In this document: one piece after another, positions 35,501 through 43,916 of the stretch
Numbering within the stretch: the first letter of the stretch is position 1
How the letters are laid out: every line of letters starts with the position of its first letter
From: Aureispira sp. CCB-QB1
GTDB taxonomy: Bacteria; Bacteroidota; Bacteroidia; Chitinophagales; Saprospiraceae
NCBI RefSeq assembly: GCF_000724545.1
Contig: NZ_JHBV01000003.1
Coordinates: 1-64,000, forward strand
Length of the DNA stretch: 64,000 bases
Direction: 5' to 3'
Position numbers and translations under genes: made by a program
Notes under the pieces: model-generated
What the model was told of the DNA's origin: nothing
Database searches by the model: none
The model's input: the letters and a program-made list of their open reading frames with translations, nothing else

Positions 35501-36226
35501 ATGGCAAAAAAGGACTATACTGTTTTATTCGAAGATGAGCATTTAATAATCGTGGACAAACGCAGTGGTTTGCTGACTATCCCTGACCGATACAGAACAG
35601 ATATCCCCAATTTATACAATATCCTTCAAACGACTTATGAAGAAGTGTATGTCGTCCATAGATTGGACAAAGGGACGAGTGGTATTATCTGCTTTGCAAA
35701 GACCAAAGAAGCCCACCGTTTGTTGAGTTTGCAATTTCAAGAACGCATACCATTGAAACGTTATCACGCTATTGTACAAGGAGTTCCGTTTGAAAGCGAA
35801 GGGGTAATTGATGCAGGCTTGTCACCTAATAAAGAAGGTGGTATGCGAGTAGATATTAAACGAGGAAAACCCTCTGTTACAGAATATAAAGTACTAGATA
35901 GTTATGGTCAATTTGCATTGATTGAGGCAACAATTTTAACAGGTAGAACCCATCAAATTAGAATTCACTTAAAACACTTGGGACATCCTTTGGCGGTAGA
36001 TCCTCTTTATGCAAACAAAGAAGAACTATATCTTTCTGAAATAAAACGAAAAAAATTCAATCTAAAGAAACATACAGACGAGCGTCCTTTGCTAACAAGG
36101 GTACCGCTTCATGCGCATTATTTAAGTTTTGAGCATCCAATTACCCAAAAAGCCATAGAAATAGAATGCGCTTATCCCAAAGATATGCGGGCTATTTTGA
36201 ATCAATTAAACAAATGGGGGAAATAA
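35501..36226 (+). CDS. RluA-family pseudouridine synthase
   Basis: The 241-residue protein has the RluA-type catalytic motif VVHRLDKGTSGII, with the catalytic Asp at D56. The GRTHQIRIHLKHLGHPLAVD signature is present near 148-167. It has no S4 domain, being one compact catalytic domain. It isomerises uridine in rRNA or tRNA; the exact target (RluA, RluC or RluD type) cannot be decided. It is divergent from pncB. Confidence 0.9.
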   Translation: MAKKDYTVLFEDEHLIIVDKRSGLLTIPDRYRTDIPNLYNILQTTYEEVYVVHRLDKGTSGIICFAKTKEAHRLLSLQFQERIPLKRYHAIVQGVPFESEGVIDAGLSPNKEGGMRVDIKRGKPSVTEYKVLDSYGQFALIEATILTGRTHQIRIHLKHLGHPLAVDPLYANKEELYLSEIKRKKFNLKKHTDERPLLTRVPLHAHYLSFEHPITQKAIEIECAYPKDMRAILNQLNKWGK

Positions 36227-36379
36227 AAAAGCATTTTACAGATTATCTCTCACTCTCAATACTCTGCCAAAATGAAAGAAATTTCTAGTACAGAGTACCA
36301 AGTTATGTGTAATTTGTTATCTTTCTTTTACTTCGTTCAATAGTCAGACCAACCCCTTGTTTAAAAGAATCCTCTGTCA

Positions 36380-37480
36380 ATGCTTCCAGGTAGCTATCAT
36401 AAAAATTCGGTACGGATACAGCGTTTTCAACGTGTCAATAAATATATTCGAAATATTTTATTGGCGATTGTTTTGCTATGTACGACTACAGTCACTGGGA
36501 TCGTAGGATTTATGACAATAGATCATTATACTTTTTCAGAGGCGTTTTATATGACCATTATCACCTTGTCGACAGTAGGGTTTGGGGAAGTGCAACCCTT
36601 ATCTCCCAATGGACAGGTATTTACGTCCTTTTTGATTATTTTTAATTTGGGTGTTTTTGCTTATGCAATTTCTATTATTTCCAATTTTATTCTAGAAGGC
36701 GAACTGAGAGTTTTCTTAAAAGATTATAAAATGTACCAAAAAATACAGAAACTAGAAGACCACACCATTGTTTGCGGTTTTGGTCGTCATGGTCGACAAA
36801 TTTGCAAAGAGTTGACAAAGAATAATTTGCCTTTTGTCGTGATAGAACCAGAGGGGAAACAGTTTGAGGATTTGAGAGAACTGAAGTACTTGTTTATGGA
36901 AGGAGATGCTACCGATGATGAAATTTTGATTGATGCAGGAATTCACAATGCAAAAGCGGTGGTGGTAACCTATAATGAGAATGCTTTGAATGTCTATACT
37001 GTTCTAACAGCAAGACAGTTGAACCCTAAATTGAGAATTATAACTAGAGCGACAGATCGTACTGCGGAAAAGAAATTATTAAGAGCAGGTGCCAATCATG
37101 TTGTGTTAACAGAGGTGATTGGGGGATTTTATATGGCAACTCTAATTCATCAGCCCAATGTCGTGGAGTTTTTTAGCATTATTTCCAATATGGGAGATGT
37201 GTCGATCCATTTCAAAGAGGTACATTATGATGAATTAAAAAAGGAATATCGAGACAAATCGATTTTAGATTTAAGCTTACGCTCTCATACTGGTGTCAAT
37301 ATTATTGGGGTTAGAAGAGTAGGGGGACAATATGATGTCAACCCCAAGCCTGATATAATTATCAAGAAAGGAATGACGTTGGTTGTTTTGGGTGATTTAA
37401 ATCAAATTAAACTATTCCAAGACAGAATTATGATGAATCAACCCCCATCGGAGGATCAAAACACACATTCACGTTATTAG
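36380..37480 (+). CDS. TrkA-N (RCK) domain potassium channel
   Basis: The 366-residue protein has two membrane helices (about 25-46 and 79-105) around a pore with selectivity filter TLSTVGFGE (TVGFG at 65-69). An RCK domain follows, with a Rossmann motif VCGFGRHGRQIC (about 131-142), and a C-terminal TrkA-C-like lobe (about 265-350). This is the MthK/Kch layout: a K+ channel gated by a ligand (Ca2+ or nucleotide) at the RCK ring. It is complete and stands alone. Confidence 0.9.
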   Translation: MLPGSYHKNSVRIQRFQRVNKYIRNILLAIVLLCTTTVTGIVGFMTIDHYTFSEAFYMTIITLSTVGFGEVQPLSPNGQVFTSFLIIFNLGVFAYAISIISNFILEGELRVFLKDYKMYQKIQKLEDHTIVCGFGRHGRQICKELTKNNLPFVVIEPEGKQFEDLRELKYLFMEGDATDDEILIDAGIHNAKAVVVTYNENALNVYTVLTARQLNPKLRIITRATDRTAEKKLLRAGANHVVLTEVIGGFYMATLIHQPNVVEFFSIISNMGDVSIHFKEVHYDELKKEYRDKSILDLSLRSHTGVNIIGVRRVGGQYDVNPKPDIIIKKGMTLVVLGDLNQIKLFQDRIMMNQPPSEDQNTHSRY

Positions 37481-37505
37481 AAAAAGCACGTTATAAAAAA
37501 TAACA

Positions 37506-37874
37506 TTAGGCATTGCTGCGTAGAATTTTCTCCATTTTACGCCCTTTTGCCAATTCATCAACTAATTTATCTAAATACCTAACTTGTTGTGTCAAAGGAG
37601 TTTTGATCTCTTCTACTCTATAGCCACAGATGACACCTGTAATAAGATGTGTATTGGGATGCAAGGAGGCATTTTTAAAAAATGTTTCAAAAGACACCTT
37701 GTCCTCTATTTGCTTTTGCAAGGCGCTTTCATCATAGCCTGTTAACCATTCTAAAACTTGATGTAGTTCAGCTTTAGTTCTTCCTTTTTTCTCTACTTTA
37801 TGAACGTAATGCGGGTATACAGAGGCAAATGTCATTTTTGCAATGCGCTCATCTTGTTTTGTAGTGTCTTTCAT
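37506..37874 (-). CDS. DUF2200 family protein
   Basis: The 122-residue protein matches the DUF2200 family: [19 protein letters not shown] (10-28), [19 protein letters not shown] (29-47) and [16 protein letters not shown]. The family normally has about 110-120 residues, so it is complete. Its function is unknown; it is cytosolic. Confidence 0.88.
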   Translation of the reverse strand: MKDTTKQDERIAKMTFASVYPHYVHKVEKKGRTKAELHQVLEWLTGYDESALQKQIEDKVSFETFFKNASLHPNTHLITGVICGYRVEEIKTPLTQQVRYLDKLVDELAKGRKMEKILRSNA

Positions 37875-38010
37875 TATTTGGATTTTTTTATCAATTAGTA
37901 TATTGAATCAATAGAGGTCTAAGTAATCATTCAGAAAAAATATAGCCAAAAAGTAACCTTCTTTTGCATTATTCTTCATCAAAACGTCTTGTTTTAGCTT
38001 GCTAAAGTAC

Positions 38011-38580
38011 TTATTGTGAACAACGGCTTATTTTTAGAAATTGGCTGCACCTGTTTTCAAACCCTTCAAAAGAGTCTATTAAAATTGCTGCACCACCTTT
38101 GTGAATTAGTTGATTGGTAACCTCATTGACTATTTTTTCAGCACCTAATGGATCTAGACCTCCTAAATCAAAGATAATATTCCTAGTGTAAGAAAGTGTA
38201 GTCAATAATGATATTAATTTTCTGTCAGTACCAGGTAAATGGGTAATTTTAGAATTAGGAAAAATATTCTCAAAAGAAACAATTTGATGTAGAGTATTTG
38301 AAGGTGTTTTAGCATTTTTGTAAATATACTTTTGAACACTGGTGGGGATAAAAAACTCTTTGATGCTATTGAGTTGTATGTTAGCAACAGTAGTTATGTT
38401 TTCATTGATTGTTAATTTTGGATGTAGTTTCTTGCTACTAAAAAGCAAGAAAAGTTGTTCCTTTAGATGCAATGCTTCAAAGCTATTTTCTACGAATAAA
38501 AGAATAAAGTCTCCTTTATTTAAGGTAAAAGGAGGGATTTTAAAGCCATTTACTATAAAACCATTGCTTTGAGCGATCAT
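38011..38580 (-). CDS. Hypothetical protein with faint ABC-ATPase-like outline
   Basis: The family is not recognised. The 189-residue protein has no signal peptide. Its outline suggests a degenerate ABC-type ATPase. A start like that of ABC domains (IPPFTLNKGDFILLF) is followed by ENSFEA where a Walker A would be. LPGTDRKLISLLTTLSY sits at the signature/Q-helix position, and NIIFDLGGLDPLGAEKI resembles a Walker B plus D-loop, but without the catalytic Glu. If that is right it cannot hydrolyse ATP. This reading is tentative and may be chance. It has no operon partner. Confidence 0.6.
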   Translation of the reverse strand: MIAQSNGFIVNGFKIPPFTLNKGDFILLFVENSFEALHLKEQLFLLFSSKKLHPKLTINENITTVANIQLNSIKEFFIPTSVQKYIYKNAKTPSNTLHQIVSFENIFPNSKITHLPGTDRKLISLLTTLSYTRNIIFDLGGLDPLGAEKIVNEVTNQLIHKGGAAILIDSFEGFENRCSQFLKISRCSQ

Positions 38581-38781
38581 TTACAAGTTTTATTTGTTGC
38601 TAATAATAATGCCTAAATTGGAAGGATTAAAGAGAATGATTAGTTGCAATTCTAGCAATATTAAGCATTAGAATGACCGTTATCTAATACACCATAATCA
38701 TTTTCTAACATGGTTGTTTGTTTATAGGATTGTAATAGAATTTATAATGTATTATAAATCTAAAAATTGATAGTTGCAAAC

Positions 38782-38811
38782 TTTGAATCCTCTAATTTTA
38801 ATGTATTTTTG
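38782..38811 (+). promoter_or_regulatory. Bacteroidota-type promoter of paaD
   Basis: TTTG (38782-38785), an 18-base spacer and TATTTTTG (38804-38811) match the -33 / -7 (TTTG, TAnnTTTG) consensus of Bacteroidota primary sigma factors. Transcription would begin near 38818, just before the ATG at 38830. This excludes the upstream in-frame TTG as the start. Confidence 0.75.
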
Positions 38812-38829
38812 TTTAAAGAATTCAATATT

Positions 38830-39321
38830 ATGACGAAAAAAGAAACACAAGAAGTATGGACATTGTTGGAACAGGTTTCAGATCCTGAGATTCCTGTTTT
38901 GACGGTGATTGATATGGGAGTGATTCGAGATGTGAGAGCGCAAGAAGGGCAAATAGAAATAGTGATTACGCCAACTTATTCGGGCTGTCCTGCAATGGAT
39001 ATGATTGAGGTAGAAATCCGTTCGGTTTTACAGGAGAATGGTTATGATAATGTGGCGGTAAAAATGGTGTTGTCTCCCGCATGGACAACCGATTGGATGT
39101 CAGAATCAGGAAAGAAGAAATTGAAGGAATACGGGATTGCTCCTCCTGAAGGAACAACGATAGACAAAAGTGTCTTATTTGGCGAAGCAAAAAAAATTGA
39201 ATGTCCAAGGTGTCATTCTCGAAACACAGAGATGTTGAGTCAATTTGGTTCTACAGCTTGCAAGGCTTTGTATCAATGTTCGGACTGCAAAGAACCTTTT
39301 GATTATTTTAAATGTCATTAG
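38830..39321 (+). CDS. paaD: Phenylacetyl-CoA epoxidase subunit PaaD
   Basis: The 163-residue protein is PaaD (also called PaaJ), the small subunit linked to maturation of the 1,2-phenylacetyl-CoA epoxidase PaaABCE. The N-terminal MIP18/DUF59 domain is clear: VSDPEIPVLTVIDMGVIRDV (16-35) and TPTYSGCPAMDMIE (48-61). The C-terminal zinc ribbon has two CxxC pairs (ECPRCHSR and QCSDCKEP). The start is fixed by the promoter at 38782-38811. paaABC and paaE are not in this window, so they must lie elsewhere if the pathway is complete. Confidence 0.92.
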   Translation: MTKKETQEVWTLLEQVSDPEIPVLTVIDMGVIRDVRAQEGQIEIVITPTYSGCPAMDMIEVEIRSVLQENGYDNVAVKMVLSPAWTTDWMSESGKKKLKEYGIAPPEGTTIDKSVLFGEAKKIECPRCHSRNTEMLSQFGSTACKALYQCSDCKEPFDYFKCH

Positions 39322-39325
39322 AACT

Positions 39326-39349
39326 TAGTAGTTAGCTACGCTGCTACTA
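39326..39349 (-). repeat. Short palindromic repeat, inverted copy
   Basis: TAGTAGTTAGC followed by TACGCTGCTACTA lies directly after the paaD stop. It is an inverted copy of the AGTAGCAGCG...GCTAACTA repeat and can fold by itself (TAGTAG / CTACTA). Some 15 bases on, TCGTTGCTTTTTTACTTTTTTA looks like a decayed end of the TIR element family. Confidence 0.5.
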
Positions 39350-39566
39350 TGTGGTCGTTGCTTTTTTACTTTTTTAGCTCGTGAGATCGCGAGCTTAATT
39401 ACCAAAAGATAATTATCTAAAAATATACTTGAGTAAGCGGGCTAAAATGAACGATTACTTAATATTTATTAATAATAGCAGCTCACGAATAAGCTTTGAG
39501 CCCCATAAGTTGCTTGGAGTAGCTCTGTGCATAAAGTGAATTGCTAGAATAAAGAACAATCTAAAA

Positions 39567-40346
39567 ATGTCAGAAACGGTTCAATTTAAACAAGAAAATG
39601 GCGTCGCAATATTAACGCTCAATAGACCCAAAGCATTTAACAGCTTTAATCGAGAAATGGCTTTTGCTTTGTTGGAGCGATTGGATGCTTGTGCCAAAGA
39701 TGAAACCATTCGTGCAATTGTGTTGACAGGAGAGGGCCGAGCTTTTTGCGCTGGTCAGGATTTGAAGGAGGCAACAGAGGATAATGGGATCAGTTTTGAG
39801 ATGATTTTGAACGAACATTACAATCCAATAATCAAAGCTATTAGAACAATTAAGAAACCTGTTCTTGCTGCTGTAAATGGTGTCGCAGCTGGAGCAGGAG
39901 CAAATATTGCTTTTGCTTGTGATATGACAATTGCCAAGAAATCGGCTAGCTTTACACAGGCATTTAGTAAAATTGGTTTGGTGCCTGATAGTGGAGGGAC
40001 ATTCTTTTTGCCACGCTTAGTAGGGATGCAACGAGCGACTGCTATGATGATGTTGAGCAACAAAATTACAGCACAAGGAGCTGTTGAAATGGGATTGATC
40101 TATCAATATGTAGAGGACGAGCAATTTGAGGAGCAGGTCATGAACTTGGCAACTTCTTTGGCTAAGATGCCAACCAAAGCTTTAGGGATGACCAAAGAAT
40201 TGATCAATGCAGGCATGCAAAATGACTTGGATAGTCAATTGGAGATGGAAGGCAAATATCAAATAGAAGCGAGTCAAAGTGCCGATTATGAAGAAGGTGT
40301 AAACGCTTTTTTGGAAAAGAGAAAACCTGAATTTAAAGGCAAATAA
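39567..40346 (+). CDS. paaG: Enoyl-CoA hydratase/isomerase, PaaG-like
   Basis: The 259-residue protein is a crotonase-fold enzyme: LTLNRPKAFNSFNREM (15-30), GRAFCAGQDLKEA (55-67) and the oxyanion-hole segment GVAAGAGANIAFACDM (108-123). Length and neighbours fit PaaG, which isomerises the ring-1,2-epoxide of phenylacetyl-CoA to the oxepin-CoA. Other enoyl-CoA hydratases look alike, but placement between paaD and paaH favours PaaG. The 245-base gap after paaD contains repeats. Confidence 0.87.
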   Translation: MSETVQFKQENGVAILTLNRPKAFNSFNREMAFALLERLDACAKDETIRAIVLTGEGRAFCAGQDLKEATEDNGISFEMILNEHYNPIIKAIRTIKKPVLAAVNGVAAGAGANIAFACDMTIAKKSASFTQAFSKIGLVPDSGGTFFLPRLVGMQRATAMMMLSNKITAQGAVEMGLIYQYVEDEQFEEQVMNLATSLAKMPTKALGMTKELINAGMQNDLDSQLEMEGKYQIEASQSADYEEGVNAFLEKRKPEFKGK

Positions 40347-40403
40347 GGGGCTGTTTTAGCAAAAAAGATTGATTATTAGGTTTAAAACTCAAAAAAATAA
40401 AAA

Positions 40404-41546
40404 ATGAAAGTAGGAGTACTAGGTGCTGGTTCAATGGGAATTGGAATTGCTCAAATTGCAGCAGGATTTGGTCATGAAGTTGTGTTGTGTGATAATAATG
40501 CGGCTGCGATGGAAAAATCAATTCAACAACTAACTAAAGTATTGCATCGTTTGGTCGAAAAGGGAAAAGTGACCACAGAATATGTTGGTGATTTGTTAAT
40601 GAGAATTCAACAAACTTCTTTAATTAATGAGTTTAACGATTGTGATATTGTTATTGAAGCTATTGTTGAAAATCTAGCCATCAAAAAATCTGTTTTCCAA
40701 AAAATGGAAGATGTGGTAAGTGATACTTGTATTTTGGCAACCAATACTTCTTCTTTGTCTGTTGCTTCTATTGCTGCTGCTTGTGCGAAACCAGAACGAG
40801 TGCTTGGAATTCATTTCTTCAATCCAGCTCCATTGATGAAATTGGTTGAAATTATTCCAGCGATTCAAACAAGTTCAGAGGTCTTAACAAAAGCACGAGA
40901 TTTGATTGATTCTTGGCAGAAAGTGACTGTTTTGGCAAAAGATACGCCTGGTTTTATTGTCAATCGTGTTGCCCGCCCTTTTTATGGCGAATCTTTGCGT
41001 ATTTTGGAAGAGGGAATTGCAGATGTTGCGACAATTGATTGGGCAATGACGGAATTAGCAGGTTTTAGAATGGGACCCTTTACATTGATGGATTATATCG
41101 GGAATGATGTCAACTATGTTGTAACAGAAACAGTCTTTACAGCCTTTTATTTTGACCCAAGATACAAACCCGCTTTTACACAAAAACGCTTATCAGAAGC
41201 AGGGTACTTGGGGCGTAAAACAGGCAGAGGTTATTATGATTATGCGGAAGGGGCTAACAATCCTGTAGCGACCAAAGATCAAGCATTGGGACAACAGATT
41301 GTCGATAGAGTTGTCGTGATGTTGATCAATGAAGCAGCAGATGCGTTGTTCTGGAATGTGGCATCTGCCGAAGACATTGATTTAGCCATGACCAAAGGTG
41401 TCAATTATCCCAAAGGTTTGTTGCAATGGGCGAAAGAAATTGGTTATCAAATATGTGTTGATCGTTTGGATACTTTGTATAATGAGTATCATGAAGATAG
41501 ATATCGCTGTAGCCCAATGTTGAGACGGATGGCTAAAGAAGCATAG
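40404..41546 (+). CDS. paaH: 3-hydroxyacyl-CoA dehydrogenase, PaaH-like
   Basis: The 380-residue protein has an NAD-binding motif VGVLGAGSMGIGIAQIAAGFGH (split at 3-24), ATNTSSLSVASIAA, and the catalytic-region LGIHFFNPAPLMKLVEII. Two C-terminal helical domains carry TPGFIVNRVARPFYGE and GYLGRKTGRGYYDY. This is the PaaH/FadB-type dehydrogenase acting on 3-hydroxyadipyl-CoA in phenylacetate breakdown. It is shorter than enteric PaaH of about 475 residues but complete for the fold. It starts 57 bases after paaG. Confidence 0.89.
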   Translation: MKVGVLGAGSMGIGIAQIAAGFGHEVVLCDNNAAAMEKSIQQLTKVLHRLVEKGKVTTEYVGDLLMRIQQTSLINEFNDCDIVIEAIVENLAIKKSVFQKMEDVVSDTCILATNTSSLSVASIAAACAKPERVLGIHFFNPAPLMKLVEIIPAIQTSSEVLTKARDLIDSWQKVTVLAKDTPGFIVNRVARPFYGESLRILEEGIADVATIDWAMTELAGFRMGPFTLMDYIGNDVNYVVTETVFTAFYFDPRYKPAFTQKRLSEAGYLGRKTGRGYYDYAEGANNPVATKDQALGQQIVDRVVVMLINEAADALFWNVASAEDIDLAMTKGVNYPKGLLQWAKEIGYQICVDRLDTLYNEYHEDRYRCSPMLRRMAKEA

Positions 41547-41586
41547 TATCTTAACAGAGCGTGCGTAAAACTTTTTTAAAATTAAA

Positions 41587-41622
41587 AATGCGAGCCAAGT
41601 CAGAGTGGATTTGGTTCGCATT
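41587..41622 (+). other. Intercistronic hairpin between paaH and paaI
   Basis: AATGCGAGCCAA (41587-41598) pairs with TTGGTTCGCATT (41611-41622), a 12-base stem with one wobble. No T-run follows, so it is more likely an mRNA-stability or attenuation element than a strong terminator. Confidence 0.5.
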
Positions 41623-41639
41623 GTTATTCAATTCAAAAT

Positions 41640-42071
41640 ATGAATTCAAAAAAAAAAGCATACCAAATAGCAGAAGAACAAATGTATAATCACGATGCCT
41701 TTAGTCAATGGTTGGGGATTGAGATCGTCGATTTGGATGCAGGAAAGGCGGTTCTAAAAATGGTCGTTCGAGATGAAATGACCAATGGTTTTGGTATAGC
41801 ACACGGAGGAATTACGTATTCGTTGGCAGATAGTGCGCTTGCTTTTGCTTCTAATGCTTATGGTCGCCATAGTGTATCTATTGAAACATCAATATCGCAT
41901 ACGCAACCTGTTCGAGTTAACGATGTTCTGCTGGCTAGCGTTTGCGAAGAAAGTTTGAACCACAAAATTGGTGTTTATCGAGTACTGATTGAAAATCAAT
42001 CGAAGGAAACGGTAGCAATATTTAAAGGAACGGTATATCGTAGTTCTAAAGAATGGGAAGTGATGGAATAA
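41640..42071 (+). CDS. paaI: Hydroxyphenylacetyl-CoA thioesterase PaaI
   Basis: The 143-residue protein is a single hotdog domain. FGIAHGGITYSLADSALAFA (51-70) holds the conserved HGG and the catalytic Asp region, and SIETSISHTQPVRVND follows. PaaI removes CoA from dead-end phenylacetate-pathway intermediates, rescuing free CoA. It is the last of the four paa genes here. Confidence 0.9.
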   Translation: MNSKKKAYQIAEEQMYNHDAFSQWLGIEIVDLDAGKAVLKMVVRDEMTNGFGIAHGGITYSLADSALAFASNAYGRHSVSIETSISHTQPVRVNDVLLASVCEESLNHKIGVYRVLIENQSKETVAIFKGTVYRSSKEWEVME

Positions 42072-42443
42072 AAGGAGATAGAGTTAAAGCAACTAGAAGA
42101 TTACAATCGAATGTAGTGGTTTTGCGTAGCGTGATAAGTAATAGTACAAAAGTATGATACTTAATAATCGTTAATCATATTCTTATCGGAATATTAATAA
42201 GATAGGTCGAAAAAGAATTTTTTTTTACCTAAAAGTAAGGATATTGCAAATTACTTGGAAAGCAGTATCCTTTTATAAAAAGACAAAAGTGTTTGTGAAA
42301 GCTATAAATAGTAGATTGGGTTCTACTTCGTTTTTTCAAAAAAAAACTTATTTTTACGGCACTTTTCAAGACATCGCAGTTGGCACAACTTTATTTTTTA
42401 TAAAAGTAAAAAATGTTTGCAAACAAGGTGTTTAATAACATTC
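42072..42443. other. Intergenic region after paaI
   Basis: This is AT-rich, containing a 63-codon frame (42244-42435) without family resemblance, which is not called. No clear terminator or promoter was found. Confidence 0.35.
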
Positions 42444-42643
42444 AATAGTTCGTTGAAACTATGAAGTACTAGTGCAGATAGATTTTATTAGTTTAATGAC
42501 ACTATTACTAAGTAGCGTTTCATGGAATAAATTGATGTGAATGTATTCTTTATTTTTTGTTAACGGACTTGTGACCTCAGGGAAGAACGGGAGAGAGCGA
42601 GTTTTTGGTAGCGCAAAAAATGAAAAAAATCAACGAACTACTA
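42444..42643 (-). repeat. TIR repeat element, copy D (diverged)
   Basis: The element starts AATAGTTCGTTGAAA and ends AATCAACGAACTACTA, with the same ends and orientation as copy A. The left interior shares TTTTATTAGTTT with A. The rest is diverged and includes about 50 bases of more GC-rich sequence (GACCTCAGGGAAGAACGGGA). It ends 21 bases before the KAS III start codon. Confidence 0.65.
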
Positions 42644-42664
42644 AACATTAGTAAAAGGCTATAT

Positions 42665-43720
42665 ATGACACAGATTAGAACAAAAATTAAGGGTTTAGGT
42701 TTTTTTGTACCTAAAAATATTGTTACGAATGACGATTTGACAAAAGTAATGGATACTAGTGATGAATGGATTCGTGCAAGAACGGGAATTGAAGAACGTC
42801 GTTATGTAACTCGTTTTAAAGACACTCCTTCTACAATGGGAGCAGAAGCTGCCAGAATCGCTATGGATCGTGCTGGTGTAAAACCTGAAGATATTGATTT
42901 TGTTGTGTTTGCAACATTGAGTCCTGATTATTACTTCCCAGGTGGTGGGGTTTTGGTACAGCGTGAGTTAGGTTTGGGGCATTGCGGATGTCTAGATGTG
43001 CGCAACCAGTGTTCTGGTTTTGTGTATGGTTTGTCGGTAGCAGATCAGTATATTCGTACAGGAACGTACAAAAATATATTGTTGATAGGATCAGAAGTAC
43101 ACTCAGCAGGAATTGATTTTAGTACTAGAGGGCGTGATGTAACGGTAATTTTTGGGGATGGAGCTGGTGCGGCTGTTTTGCAACCAACAACAGAAGAAGG
43201 AAAAGGTATTTTGACAACGCATTTGCATGCAGATGGTCGTTATGCTGAAAAACTTGCCTTCAAGAATCCTGGATCTCATGCAGGGGTATTTACTGGTGAA
43301 ACAGATATTTTTCCTAAAGAAGATCCTTATGCTTCTTTAATGATTACACCTAAAATGGTAGAGGATGGAGATCACTATCCTAACATGGACGGGCAATTCG
43401 TATTTAAACATGCTGTTCAACGTTTTCCAGAAGTAATTGGCGAAGCGCTCCAAGCAACAGGTTTGTCTGTGTCAGACATTGATTTGTTAGTACCACATCA
43501 AGCTAACTTGAGAATTGCACAGTTTGTTCAAAAAACATTGCAGTTGCCTGATGAAAAAGTGTTTAATAATATTCAAAAATATGGTAACACAACCGCAGCA
43601 TCTATTCCGATTGCACTAACAGAAGCATGGGAGCAAGGTTTGGTCAAAGATGGTGACTTAATTTGTTTGGCTGCTTTTGGTAGTGGTTTTACATGGGCAA
43701 GTGCTTTAATTAGATGGTAA
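42665..43720 (+). CDS. 3-oxoacyl-ACP synthase III (KAS III) family
   Basis: From the ATG at 42665 the protein has 351 residues and begins MTQIRTKIKGLGFFVP, as KAS III enzymes do. An upstream in-frame start lies inside the TIR repeat and is rejected. The triad is visible: C116 in NQCSGFVYG, H278 in VPHQANLRI and N308 in YGNTTAAS. KAS III condenses an acyl-CoA with malonyl-ACP to start fatty-acid synthesis. The protein is about 25 residues longer than typical FabH, with an insertion around 190-230, so it could be a FabH-like paralog in a special lipid pathway. Confidence 0.88.
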   Translation: MTQIRTKIKGLGFFVPKNIVTNDDLTKVMDTSDEWIRARTGIEERRYVTRFKDTPSTMGAEAARIAMDRAGVKPEDIDFVVFATLSPDYYFPGGGVLVQRELGLGHCGCLDVRNQCSGFVYGLSVADQYIRTGTYKNILLIGSEVHSAGIDFSTRGRDVTVIFGDGAGAAVLQPTTEEGKGILTTHLHADGRYAEKLAFKNPGSHAGVFTGETDIFPKEDPYASLMITPKMVEDGDHYPNMDGQFVFKHAVQRFPEVIGEALQATGLSVSDIDLLVPHQANLRIAQFVQKTLQLPDEKVFNNIQKYGNTTAASIPIALTEAWEQGLVKDGDLICLAAFGSGFTWASALIRW

Positions 43721-43851
43721 TTGGCATTAACATTTTTTTGTCGGATTTTAAAATCCTGTTAAAAGGTATTGGTTTGTAAAAATCGGCATTGCTATTGATT
43801 TTAGCTAGATTAAATTCCTCGGATTAGAGGATTGGAATGAAACAAATTTTG

Positions 43852-43877
43852 TATAAAAGGCTTTGTCGCCTTTTATA
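43852..43877 (+). other. Perfect hairpin upstream of subtilisin gene
   Basis: TATAAAAGGC (43852-43861) and GCCTTTTATA (43868-43877) form a perfect 10-base stem with a 6-base loop. No T-run follows. It could be a leader structure or operator of the protease gene, 40 bases upstream of its ATG. Confidence 0.5.
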
Positions 43878-43916
43878 AGTACAGTATATAAGATTACTTA
43901 ACAATTTAACAACAGT

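Noticed and set aside
38767-38829. Upstream TTG extension of paaD
   Set aside because: It lies upstream of and inside the TTTG / TATTTTTG promoter, so it cannot be translated from that transcript.
42244-42435. 63-codon frame after paaI
   Set aside because: It is Lys/Phe/Thr-rich from AT-rich intergenic DNA, with no convincing start and no family resemblance.
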